A stretch of DNA of 64,000 nt, taken from the NCBI RefSeq assembly GCF_001029435.1, contig NZ_LDOV01000003.1, positions 1 through 64,000 on the forward strand, given 5' to 3'. This DNA is from Photobacterium aphoticum. Lineage in GTDB: Bacteria > Pseudomonadota > Gammaproteobacteria > Enterobacterales > Vibrionaceae. The notes under the pieces were generated by a model that saw only the letters and a program-made list of their open reading frames with translations, did no database searches and was not told where the DNA came from. Shown in pieces: positions 35,593 through 43,714 of the stretch. The number at the start of each line of letters is the position of its first letter. Position 1 is the first letter of the stretch. The position numbers were made by a program, and so were the translations under genes.

Positions 35593-36783
35593 TTAAGCAT
35601 TACGCGACAACAACCAGTAGAATCCTGCTGACAACGTGGCACAGGTTGCCATGGTCAGGGCCATTGGCCATACGGTGGCATCCGGCATCATCGCCACCAT
35701 CCCACCAATCACTGTACCGGTACCAAATCGCATGGTGCCCGCCAGTGATGACGCCGTGCCTGCCATGTGGGGATATTTACCCAGCAAGCAAGCCATAGTA
35801 TTACTACCGATAATCGAAATCGTACCAACAAACAGCATGACAGGGATAACTACCCCCCACAAGCCTAAGTTAAACACTTGACCACAAACCAAGCCAACAC
35901 CGGCGATAAACTGCACGGTCAGGCCGAATCTTAGCATCCAGTGTGAACCCATCTTTTTAACCAAACGGCCATTGATACTGGTCATCAAAATTAAGCAGAC
36001 CACGTTCAGGCCAAACAGCAAACCGAAGTCTTCTGTGCTGACATGGTACAAATCAATATACACAAATGCGCCGACGGTCAGGAACGTGAACATACCCGCG
36101 AACGAAAAACCGCTACAGAAGATCAATCCCACCGCTTGCTTGCTGGTCAGCATTTTCACGTAATTGCGCAGGGTGGAACCTAAATGGAACGGCAAACGGC
36201 GTTCAACCGGTAAGGTCTCCGGGATTTTCATGGCCACAGCCACAATGATGATCATGGCAAAAACAGCCAGTACCCAGAAAATAGAGCGCCAACCGAACCA
36301 AATTGCCAAATAACCACCTAGCATCGGGGCGATTAGCGGGGCAACCGTCATTACCAGTGTGATAAACGACATCATGCGGGCAAACTCTTCCCGCTCGAAC
36401 ATGTCTCGCACCAAAGCCTGAATGATCACGGCCGCCGCTGCGCCTGCAAAGCCTTGGGCCGCACGTACCCACGTCAGCTCAACAATGCCCTGTGACATCG
36501 CACTGAACATCGCCGCGACAGCGAAGAGGAAGATCCCGACCAGCAAAATCGGTTTACGGCCATAGCTGTCTGCTAATGGGCCATGTAACAGCTGACCAAT
36601 GGCAAAACCGGCAGTATAGGCGGTTAACGTGGTCTGCACTAAGCTAGGAGAAACAGCAAGATCGCGGGCAATGGTGGGCATCGCCGGCAGATACATATCG
36701 ATAGCTAGCGGTGTTAAGGCACCAATAGCACCGAGGATCAGAATGAATGGCAAGCTCAGCGAAGGGCTGTCTTTTGTCGTCAT
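35593..36783 (-). CDS. Bcr/CflA-family drug efflux MFS transporter
   Basis: A 396-residue twelve-helix major-facilitator protein. The Bcr/CflA features are DMYLPAMPTIARDL near the start, the motif A region GPLADSYGRKPILL, and motif C-like AAQGFAGAAAAVI. It exports drugs or small metabolites using protons. First gene of a short unit with the DUF2913-like gene. Confidence 0.9.
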   Translation of the reverse strand: MTTKDSPSLSLPFILILGAIGALTPLAIDMYLPAMPTIARDLAVSPSLVQTTLTAYTAGFAIGQLLHGPLADSYGRKPILLVGIFLFAVAAMFSAMSQGIVELTWVRAAQGFAGAAAAVIIQALVRDMFEREEFARMMSFITLVMTVAPLIAPMLGGYLAIWFGWRSIFWVLAVFAMIIIVAVAMKIPETLPVERRLPFHLGSTLRNYVKMLTSKQAVGLIFCSGFSFAGMFTFLTVGAFVYIDLYHVSTEDFGLLFGLNVVCLILMTSINGRLVKKMGSHWMLRFGLTVQFIAGVGLVCGQVFNLGLWGVVIPVMLFVGTISIIGSNTMACLLGKYPHMAGTASSLAGTMRFGTGTVIGGMVAMMPDATVWPMALTMATCATLSAGFYWLLSRNA

Positions 36784-36904
36784 AAATGCTCAGTCAGTGA
36801 GTAAAGTATCAAATTAGCCGTATTGTAATCGTTTTCAGCTGAATAGACTCTTTCTTAACAAGAAATACTCTATGTTTTGGTTTGAATGGACTATTTTAGA
36901 CGTA

Positions 36905-36930
36905 AAAAAGGAGGGTCTCCCCTCCTTTTT
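36905..36930. terminator. Bidirectional terminator near rsuA
   Basis: Stem AAAAAGGAGGG with CCCTCCTTTTT, loop TCTC. The minus-strand reading follows rsuA. Confidence 0.85.
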
Positions 36931-36982
36931 GCTTTATCGTGGCGAAATCTTACATTTTCTGCCTGTGCTTGATCATCAAGCC

Positions 36983-37678
36983 TTAAGGCATGAATGCCGC
37001 GATTTCTTCTGCGGTTAGCTGACGGTATTCACCCGGCTCCAGCTCTTCGTCCAGCTCTACGCTGCCGATTTTCTCACGGTGCAAGGCCACAACCTTGTTA
37101 CCCACCGCTGCGAACATACGTTTCACCTGATGGTATTTACCTTCAGAAATGGTGATCAATGCTTCGCGCTCGCCCAGAATTTCCAGTTTCGCCGGACGCG
37201 TTAGCTCTTTCTCACCGCGTAGCTGTACGCCTTCGGCAAAGTGAGCAATGGTCTCTTCCGGTAGTGGATCGGCCAGTTCAACGTAATACACTTTTTCACA
37301 CACGTGACGTGGTGAAGTAATGCGGTGTGACCACTGACCATCGTCGGTCAACAGCACAAGACCGGTGGTGTCGCCATCCAAGCGGCCGGCAACGTGCATT
37401 TTCTCAGGGCTCACGATGTCCAGTAACACAAACACGGTCGGGTTATGATCATCCACATGTGAACACACAAAACCTTGCGGCTTATTTAGCATGTAGTAAC
37501 GCGGGCCTTCAAAGCGCAATGGACGGCCATCGAACTCAACATCACAATCGTCTGTGATTTTCAGCGCAATGCTTTTGGTGATTTCGCCGTTAACTTCAAT
37601 ACGTTTGTCTTTTAGCACTTTCGCCGCTTCACGACGGGTAATGCCCAGTGTGGTACACAGGAATTTATCAAGCCTCAT
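36983..37678 (-). CDS. rsuA: 16S rRNA pseudouridine(516) synthase
   Basis: A 231-residue enzyme that isomerises U516 of 16S rRNA. An N-terminal S4 RNA-binding domain (residues 1-60) precedes the catalytic domain with GRLDGDTTGL, catalytic D101. Start taken at ATG 37678, with GGAG seven bases upstream; the frame is open a little further, without a ribosome site. Confidence 0.93.
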   Translation of the reverse strand: MRLDKFLCTTLGITRREAAKVLKDKRIEVNGEITKSIALKITDDCDVEFDGRPLRFEGPRYYMLNKPQGFVCSHVDDHNPTVFVLLDIVSPEKMHVAGRLDGDTTGLVLLTDDGQWSHRITSPRHVCEKVYYVELADPLPEETIAHFAEGVQLRGEKELTRPAKLEILGEREALITISEGKYHQVKRMFAAVGNKVVALHREKIGSVELDEELEPGEYRQLTAEEIAAFMP

Positions 37679-37989
37679 TACTGGCTCCAGATGGTACAAA
37701 AACGCCTATAATACCAACTTATCCGGCGAGTTCACATTCCCATTGTGGGTTTTGAACTAAAATTGAAGCACGTCGATAAGACAGGCGAGCTATGCGCATT
37801 GATGCAACTACCCGCCACATGATTGACCCGAAAGTTCCATGCAATTTTTCAGAATTTAACTAACCTCAAACTCTCGAACATTTTTTACTGTTTGCCGCCC
37901 TAAACAATGGACGGAATGCATGGTGATTTCGTATAAAAAGACAATCTTCCTTGCCTCTCGGTAAGGATGCTAACTGCAAAGGTCTCATT

Positions 37990-38484
37990 ATGAATATCTC
38001 ACTTGTTGCGCCAAGTCTCTCCTCAACGGATTTATTACTCAAGCTGGTCGAAGAACTGTTTGAGTATGAAGTACTTCCTCAGAAAAAAGAGCAGACACAA
38101 CAGGCGATCCATCAATTACTCAGCAATCCTGAACTGGGCCAGGCCTGGTTGATCGAAGTCGAAGATGGTGGCGAAAAATCTATCGCTGGCCATATCATCA
38201 TTAGCTACAGCTTCAGCTTGGAGCACGGTGGCCGCATTGGTCTGATCGATCAGTTCTACTTGAAGCCAGAGTGGCGTCAGCAAGGGATCGGTACCGACTT
38301 ACTCCCACAAATTGAAAAACACCTCACCACCGCTGGCGGCCATGCGCTGTCTCTGGAAGTGAACATCGGTAACAAAGGCGCGCGTAATTTCTATGAAAAG
38401 CACGACTTTGTGCCTCGCCGTCAGTTCTGCATGATGACGAAAGTGTTGGCTCCGGAAGAGATGCCCTTAAACATCGCTTCTTGA
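37990..38484 (+). CDS. GNAT-family N-acetyltransferase
   Basis: A 164-residue GNAT protein. The acetyl-CoA loop is QFYLKPEWRQQGIGTDLL (Q/RxxGxG type), followed by NIGNKGARNFYEKHDF. ATG 37990 follows AAAGG. The substrate is unknown. It ends with a UUCG-capped terminator and is monocistronic. Confidence 0.85.
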   Translation: MNISLVAPSLSSTDLLLKLVEELFEYEVLPQKKEQTQQAIHQLLSNPELGQAWLIEVEDGGEKSIAGHIIISYSFSLEHGGRIGLIDQFYLKPEWRQQGIGTDLLPQIEKHLTTAGGHALSLEVNIGNKGARNFYEKHDFVPRRQFCMMTKVLAPEEMPLNIAS

Positions 38485-38538
38485 TAAACACGGGCGACAC
38501 GTCGCACACGGTTTACACACCGTTCTACTGAATCTCCA

Positions 38539-38582
38539 TCGCACCGCTTTCAATTTCGATTGATTGCGGTGCGACTTTTCTT
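38539..38582 (+). terminator. Terminator with UUCG-capped inner stem
   Basis: Outer stem TCGCACCGC with GCGGTGCGA, internal loop TTT/ATT, inner CAAT-TTCG-ATTG hairpin, then CTTTTCTT. Confidence 0.8.
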
Positions 38583-38661
38583 ATCCGCTTCTCCTCGCAT
38601 CTCTTGCACGCAACCAGTACACTAGCCGCTGTTTTTCTTAGCACTGCGTCTGTACCGATTT

Positions 38662-40413
38662 ATGTATACTCTTCGTCCCTATCAACAAGATAGCGTGAAT
38701 GCCACACTCCACTATTTTCGTAAAAACAGTTCACCGGCCGTTCTGGCACTACCGACCGGTGCCGGTAAAAGTCTGGTTGTGGCTGAACTGGCGCGTATTG
38801 CCCGTGGCCGTGTGCTGGTACTGACGCACGTGAAAGAACTGGTTGAACAGAACCACAGCAAATATGAAAGCTATGGTCTGAAAGCCTCCATTTTCTCTGC
38901 CGGCTTAGGCCGCAAAGAAACGGATAAGCAGGTGGTGTTTGCCTCGGTGCAGTCGATGGCCAATAGCTTGGATCAGTTCACCAATGAATTCTCTTTACTG
39001 GTCATTGATGAATGCCACCGCGTACCCGACGATGAAAACAGTGCCTACCGCCGTGTGATCAGCCATTTGCAGACCATTAACCCGGGGATCAAAATCCTTG
39101 GTTTAACCGCAACGCCGTACCGCTTAGGTATGGGCTGGATTTACAAATACCACACCCGTGGACAGGTACGCACCGAGCAAGATCGCTTCTTCCGAGACTG
39201 CATTTTTGAGTTGCCAATCCGCTATCTGCTGGATGAAGGCTTCCTGACCGAGCCGAAAATGATGGACATGGCAGTACTGGGCTATGACTTCTCCAGCCTG
39301 AAACCCTCCGCCAATGGTCGCTATAAAGAAGCGGATCTCGATAGCGTGATTGAGCAATCCCAACGCGCCACCCCGATGATCATCGATCAGGTGATTGAGT
39401 ACGCTAACGATCGACGCGGTGTGATGATCTTTGCCTCCACCGTGAACCATGCCAAAGAAATCATGGGTTATCTGGCCAATGAAAACGCGGCATTGGTGGT
39501 CGGTGATACGCCTCTGGATGAACGTGACCGCATCATTGAGGCGTTCAAACGTCAGGAAATCAAATATCTGGTCAACGTGTCGGTGCTGACAACCGGCTTT
39601 GATGCCCCGCATGTGGATCTGATTGCCATTTTACGCCCGACGGAATCGATCAGCTTGTACCAGCAAATTGTGGGCCGTGGCCTGCGCTTGTTTGAAGGCA
39701 AGAAAGATTGTTTGGTCTTGGAGTACGCAGGTAACTGTTATGACTTGTACCAGCCAGAAGTAGGCGACCCGAAGCCCAACAGCGACAGTGAAGTGATCAT
39801 GGTGCCCTGCCCGGCTTGTGGCTTTAAGAACAGCTTCTGGGGCAAACTCGATCCTGCTGGCTTTTTGATTGAACACTATGGCCGCCGCTGTCAGGGTTAC
39901 TTTGAAGATGACGAAACCGGCGAGCGTGAAGAATGTGGCTACCGCTTCCGCGCTAAATACTGCGAGGAATGCGGGGCAGATAATGATATCGCCGCCCGCC
40001 GTTGCCATCAGTGTGATGCGGTAATGGTGGATCCGGATAAAAAGCTGCGTGATGCATTAAAGCTGAAAGACGCGATGATCATGAACTGTACCGATTTTCG
40101 TTTAGAGCCGGGCAAAAACAAATTCGGTAAGCCGCAACTGAAAGTCACCTATATCAGTGATGAAGAGGCGGAGATCAGCGAAGTGTGGCCGCTATCGACC
40201 AAAACACAAAAAGCGGAGTTTCTGAAAAAGTTCATCAACCCGCACTTGGTGGATCGCCACCGTCCCTTTACGGACACCGCGCCAAGTAAAGTGGCGAATA
40301 ATGAACACCGCTTGCGTCCGCCTGAAATCATTATCGCCCGTAAAAGTGGCCGATTCTGGGCGATCCGTGACAAGCTGTTTGATCTGGACCAATACCAGAA
40401 AAGCGACGCTTAA
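38662..40413 (+). CDS. radD: DEAD/DEAH-box ATPase RadD (YejH)
   Basis: A 583-residue superfamily 2 helicase-like protein linked in E. coli to DNA double-strand break repair with RecA. Walker A PTGAGKS lies at 31-37, DECH at 116-119 (VIDECHR), TAT at LGLTATPYR, and motif VI QIVGRGLR. The C-terminal half carries zinc-finger cysteines (CPACG, then CEECG and CHQCD). Length and order match RadD. Confidence 0.93.
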   Translation: MYTLRPYQQDSVNATLHYFRKNSSPAVLALPTGAGKSLVVAELARIARGRVLVLTHVKELVEQNHSKYESYGLKASIFSAGLGRKETDKQVVFASVQSMANSLDQFTNEFSLLVIDECHRVPDDENSAYRRVISHLQTINPGIKILGLTATPYRLGMGWIYKYHTRGQVRTEQDRFFRDCIFELPIRYLLDEGFLTEPKMMDMAVLGYDFSSLKPSANGRYKEADLDSVIEQSQRATPMIIDQVIEYANDRRGVMIFASTVNHAKEIMGYLANENAALVVGDTPLDERDRIIEAFKRQEIKYLVNVSVLTTGFDAPHVDLIAILRPTESISLYQQIVGRGLRLFEGKKDCLVLEYAGNCYDLYQPEVGDPKPNSDSEVIMVPCPACGFKNSFWGKLDPAGFLIEHYGRRCQGYFEDDETGEREECGYRFRAKYCEECGADNDIAARRCHQCDAVMVDPDKKLRDALKLKDAMIMNCTDFRLEPGKNKFGKPQLKVTYISDEEAEISEVWPLSTKTQKAEFLKKFINPHLVDRHRPFTDTAPSKVANNEHRLRPPEIIIARKSGRFWAIRDKLFDLDQYQKSDA

Positions 40414-40477
40414 TACCGAGCGGAAAATCAGACCGCTCATACTGAAAGCACAGGGCAAACAGATAACACAGATAGCA

Positions 40478-40528
40478 AAAAGCCAGTCATTCCCCCTCAG
40501 TAAACAAGAGGAACAGAGACTGGCTTTT
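40478..40528. terminator. Bidirectional terminator after radD
   Basis: Stem AAAAGCCAGTC with GACTGGCTTTT and a 29-base loop with some inner pairing. It sits between convergent genes. Confidence 0.7.
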
Positions 40529-40579
40529 CTGTATTCGATCAGCGGCCTGCTCTGCAGAGCAAATCTATTACTTACCTGC

Positions 40580-40915
40580 TTATTGCGCAAACGTACGGCT
40601 CGAGCCCTTATTGTTGAGATACTGCAAGGCAGCCTGACAATTTTGTCGGCGCTCTCGATCAACTTGCATCATTTCAGCCGCATCCATACTGCCGGCTTCG
40701 TAATTCAGTACGCTGTCTAACTCGGCTTGATAACGATTCAACTCACGGACAATACTTTTCTTATCGTATTCGTCCATCAGTGCACGAATGGTATTAAGCG
40801 TTAGGTCTGTCGATGAAGTGTCATGGCTGTCAAACATCGGCGTTGTTACCGCAATACTGTGTCGCACTTTTTCTTTCAGCGTCACAAAAGACGCATTCTC
40901 TGTCATAATTTCCAT
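40580..40915 (-). CDS. Hypothetical protein, 111 residues
   Basis: Soluble, mostly helical protein, not recognised. ATG 40915 has AGGTG at eight bases; ATG 40906 is also possible. It has helices with ALMDEYDKKSIVRELNRYQAE and a polar tail. No signal peptide or membrane helix. Convergent with radD. Confidence 0.6.
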   Translation of the reverse strand: MEIMTENASFVTLKEKVRHSIAVTTPMFDSHDTSSTDLTLNTIRALMDEYDKKSIVRELNRYQAELDSVLNYEAGSMDAAEMMQVDRERRQNCQAALQYLNNKGSSRTFAQ

Positions 40916-41224
40916 AATAATGCACCTATACGAATGTGAAGAATATAGGTTGAAATTACGTTAAAAATTTGATCCGGTACACTTTTTTCATCTTGACAGC
41001 ATAGAAAGTGAGAGATTGTCCGCATTTTCTTATCCGTTACACGATTTCTGTGCTACGCAGTTTGGCCTCACCTCTCCTTTTTTGTCTCAACACTTCATGT
41101 CAACACACCATGAAAGACGCCGTTTGAGGGCGAGACTGTGAGTAATTTTAGCTATCTGGTGATTTATTAAGTGATTAAGCGAATTTAATCCGGTAAAGAC
41201 TTGCCGCTAGTCAGGATCATTGGT

Positions 41225-41310
41225 AATATCCGCGCTCGATTTATGGCATCGGGTAAGGTCGCATTACCCGGTGTGTCATGGATCTTATTACTAACTTAAG
41301 AGTATTTAAG
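41225..41310 (+). promoter_or_regulatory. Candidate structured leader of rplY
   Basis: Just before rplY a long hairpin can form around CGGGTAA and TTACCCG (about 41252-41271), extended by ATGGCAT with GTGTCAT. L25 leaders that mimic its 5S rRNA site have been predicted in gammaproteobacteria; I cannot confirm the match. Confidence 0.35.
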
Positions 41311-41589
41311 ATGAAATTTGAAGCAGTACTACGTACTGACCTAGGTAAAGGTGCGAGCCGCCGCCTACGTCACGCAAACAAGTTCCCAGCAATCATCTAC
41401 GGCGGCGAAGCTGCTCCGATCGCAATCGAACTAAACCACGATGACGTGATCAACCAGATGGACAAAGCTGCGTTCTACGAAGGTATCACTCTAGTGATCG
41501 ACGGTCAGGAAATCCAGGTTAAGCCTCAGGACATCCAGCGTCACGCATTCAAGCCAAAAGTTGAGCACATGGACTTCAAACGCATCTAA
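41311..41589 (+). CDS. rplY: 50S ribosomal protein L25, short form
   Basis: A 92-residue L25 that binds 5S rRNA. ATG 41311 gives the conserved [20 protein letters not shown]; an in-frame ATG at 41278 only adds a leader-like stretch. The CTC-type extra domain is absent, as in E. coli. Leucine is largely CTA, a sign of the preferred codon set in this genome. Confidence 0.95.
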   Translation: MKFEAVLRTDLGKGASRRLRHANKFPAIIYGGEAAPIAIELNHDDVINQMDKAAFYEGITLVIDGQEIQVKPQDIQRHAFKPKVEHMDFKRI

Positions 41590-41609
41590 TTGCGGGTTCA
41601 TACTCTTCT

Positions 41610-41636
41610 AAAAAAGCGCCCTTGTGGCGCTTTTTT
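41610..41636 (+). terminator. Terminator of rplY
   Basis: Stem AAAAAAGCGCC with GGCGCTTTTTT, 5-base loop. Confidence 0.92.
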
Positions 41637-41684
41637 TATACCTCTCGTTTGTGGTCTCATCCACATACGTTTTCTTCACTGAGC

Positions 41685-41942
41685 CTAAAACAGCGACTGC
41701 TGCGGATCATCCCCTTCTCCGTTTCGGTTATCTCCTTGCTCTGCCGCACGTTTTGCCCGCATTACCCGTAAATACCGCTGCTTACACAAACGGATCACAT
41801 TGCGTTTTTGTTCATTCGTTAGTTGCTGCCAATGAAAGCGTTCCTCACGACTCCGAAAACAGCCTTTGCAATAACCGCGATTATTCGCTTGGCATATGCC
41901 CACACAGGGACTAGGGATCGGAAAAAAATCTAACTGCTCCAC
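41685..41942 (-). CDS. DUF1289 small zinc-binding-like protein
   Basis: An 85-residue protein with the DUF1289 pattern SPCVGICQANNRGYCKGCFRS, four cysteines that may bind metal, then a WQQLTNEQKRNV helix. Start taken as GTG 41942 after GGGGAG because it gives the common VEQLDFFPIPSPC opening; ATG 41963 is possible. Function unknown. Confidence 0.8.
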   Translation of the reverse strand: MEQLDFFPIPSPCVGICQANNRGYCKGCFRSREERFHWQQLTNEQKRNVIRLCKQRYLRVMRAKRAAEQGDNRNGEGDDPQQSLF

Positions 41943-42192
41943 ACCACTCCCCCCCTTTTGCATCCAACGGATAACTGCCTGATACAGCAAGTATAGCGGT
42001 ATTTTCTGGTGTTAATTTTGCCGTGATATGAGCGCAAAATTGTTAATGCAATTTATCCATGTTAATAAACATGACAGTAACTGACTTGCCAATTAAACGA
42101 TTTTTTTGCTAGTCTGTGATTGTTATCAGGATAAATAACGCAATATTTTGAATGCAGTCACTATTGTCTGCTATCTCAACTTGGAGGGAACC

Positions 42193-42504
42193 ATGGATTT
42201 CTTTGTACCATCGGCAACAAGTCCACAGCAAGCTGAAGCCATTTTCAGCTCTATCGCGACGCACATTTCCGCCCCAGAACAAGCAAAGCGTGTCTATAAA
42301 CTATCATGGCAACATGAGGGTGAAGTTTGCACCTGCGAAATTGGCCAGCCTCTGCCTGATGTTTTCCGTGTCGATGAGACCGTACTCGCCATTTTTGATT
42401 GTGGGGATGAGTACCAAATTTGTACCCCGAACCGTGGGGCCATCAAGTTTGAACCGGTCCATGCATCCAAGTCTACCGTGACGGATGTGCAATTCTTCAA
42501 TTGA
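42193..42504 (+). CDS. Hypothetical protein, 103 residues
   Basis: Not recognised. ATG 42193 follows GGAGGGAACC, a strong ribosome site. Soluble, acidic, with cysteines at EVCTCEIG, FDCGDEY and QICTPNRG; the spacing could hold a metal or be incidental. Followed by a terminator, so monocistronic. Confidence 0.65.
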   Translation: MDFFVPSATSPQQAEAIFSSIATHISAPEQAKRVYKLSWQHEGEVCTCEIGQPLPDVFRVDETVLAIFDCGDEYQICTPNRGAIKFEPVHASKSTVTDVQFFN

Positions 42505-42527
42505 TCATTGCCGATCAATCAAGATCA

Positions 42528-42556
42528 AAAAAACCCGCATGATGCGGGTTTTTCTT
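42528..42556. terminator. Terminator between convergent genes
   Basis: Stem AAACCCGCA with TGCGGGTTT, loop TGA, flanked by A and T tracts. Confidence 0.85.
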
Positions 42557-42619
42557 TTTATGACTCAACAATGATCACTAGCACGATTAATACGTGGATC
42601 ATTTCTGTTTTCTATGGCG

Positions 42620-43660
42620 TTATACCGTCACGCCTGCTTCTGCAAAGCTGGCCATGTTGTTATAAAACTCAGCCGCCGCACGCACTAATGGCACCGCCAA
42701 GACCGCCCCCGTCCCTTCACCCAGACGCAGTGACAAATCCAGCAGTGGCGAAGCATCAAGTAAAGACAATGCCAGACGGTGACCTGACTCGTGAGATTGA
42801 TGCGCAAAAATCAGGTAATCACGACATCCCAGATTAATGCGGGTCGCTAACAAAGCCGCCACTGTCACGATAAAGCCATCCACCAGCACCGGTGTTTGTT
42901 TCTCGGCGGCGCCCAAGAATGCCCCGACCATCTGTACAATTTCAAAGCCCCCCACTTCTGCCAAGGCGTTAAGAGGATCATGAGAGCCACAACGGGCCAC
43001 ACCTTTTTCGACGAGTGCCGTTTTCAGTGCCAATTGCTCTGATGAAATACCGGTACCCAAACCCACACACGCTGCAGCCGGTTCACCGGAAACCGCCGCT
43101 AACAAGGCAGCCGCACTACTGGTATTCCCGATCCCCATTTCACCGAACATCACCAAATTACTGCCATCATCAATCACACGCTGCACACATGCTTTACCCA
43201 ACGCAATACCTTCTGTCACTTGCGCTTGCGTCATGGCTGGCTGCTGTGCGAAGTTGGCTGTGCGCTCGCCTAAACGCTGTGACACCAATTCTGAAGAAGT
43301 GCTTTCAACGGGATACAAAATACCGCAATCAATCACCTGCAACGCCACATCATTTACACGGCAAAAACTGTTAATGGCCGCGCCACCCATCAAAAAGTTC
43401 AGCACCATCTGCTGAGTCACAGCGCTAGGCGCAATGCTGACGCCTTCATCGGCAATGCCGTGATCACCGGCAAAAATGAGCAAGCTTGGCTGAGACAGCG
43501 TAATAGCCTCCACCGCCTGAGCTTTGCCCTGGCTCTGGATCATCGCGAGCTGAAAGGCGATATCTTCCAATTGACCAAGCGCGCCTACCGGCTTGGTTTT
43601 TTGATCAATGCGTTGTTGAATCGCATCGGCGTACTGGGTATTTAATGGGGTATTCGACAT
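42620..43660 (-). CDS. cobT: Nicotinate-nucleotide-dimethylbenzimidazole phosphoribosyltransferase
   Basis: A 346-residue enzyme that makes alpha-ribazole phosphate for the lower ligand of cobalamin. Catalytic glutamate E315 is in [11 protein letters not shown]; the [14 protein letters not shown] loop is conserved. No other cobalamin gene or riboswitch is adjacent, so it probably serves corrinoid salvage. It follows polB after 54 bases. Confidence 0.95.
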   Translation of the reverse strand: MSNTPLNTQYADAIQQRIDQKTKPVGALGQLEDIAFQLAMIQSQGKAQAVEAITLSQPSLLIFAGDHGIADEGVSIAPSAVTQQMVLNFLMGGAAINSFCRVNDVALQVIDCGILYPVESTSSELVSQRLGERTANFAQQPAMTQAQVTEGIALGKACVQRVIDDGSNLVMFGEMGIGNTSSAAALLAAVSGEPAAACVGLGTGISSEQLALKTALVEKGVARCGSHDPLNALAEVGGFEIVQMVGAFLGAAEKQTPVLVDGFIVTVAALLATRINLGCRDYLIFAHQSHESGHRLALSLLDASPLLDLSLRLGEGTGAVLAVPLVRAAAEFYNNMASFAEAGVTV

Positions 43661-43714
43661 ACTGATTCCTTGGCTGATTTGCTTATTATGTTGTTATATA
43701 TCGTCCGACCGAGT

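Noticed and set aside
43661..43714. Cobalamin riboswitch upstream of cobT
   Set aside because: Only 54 bases separate cobT from polB, too short for that structure, and no B12-box was seen.
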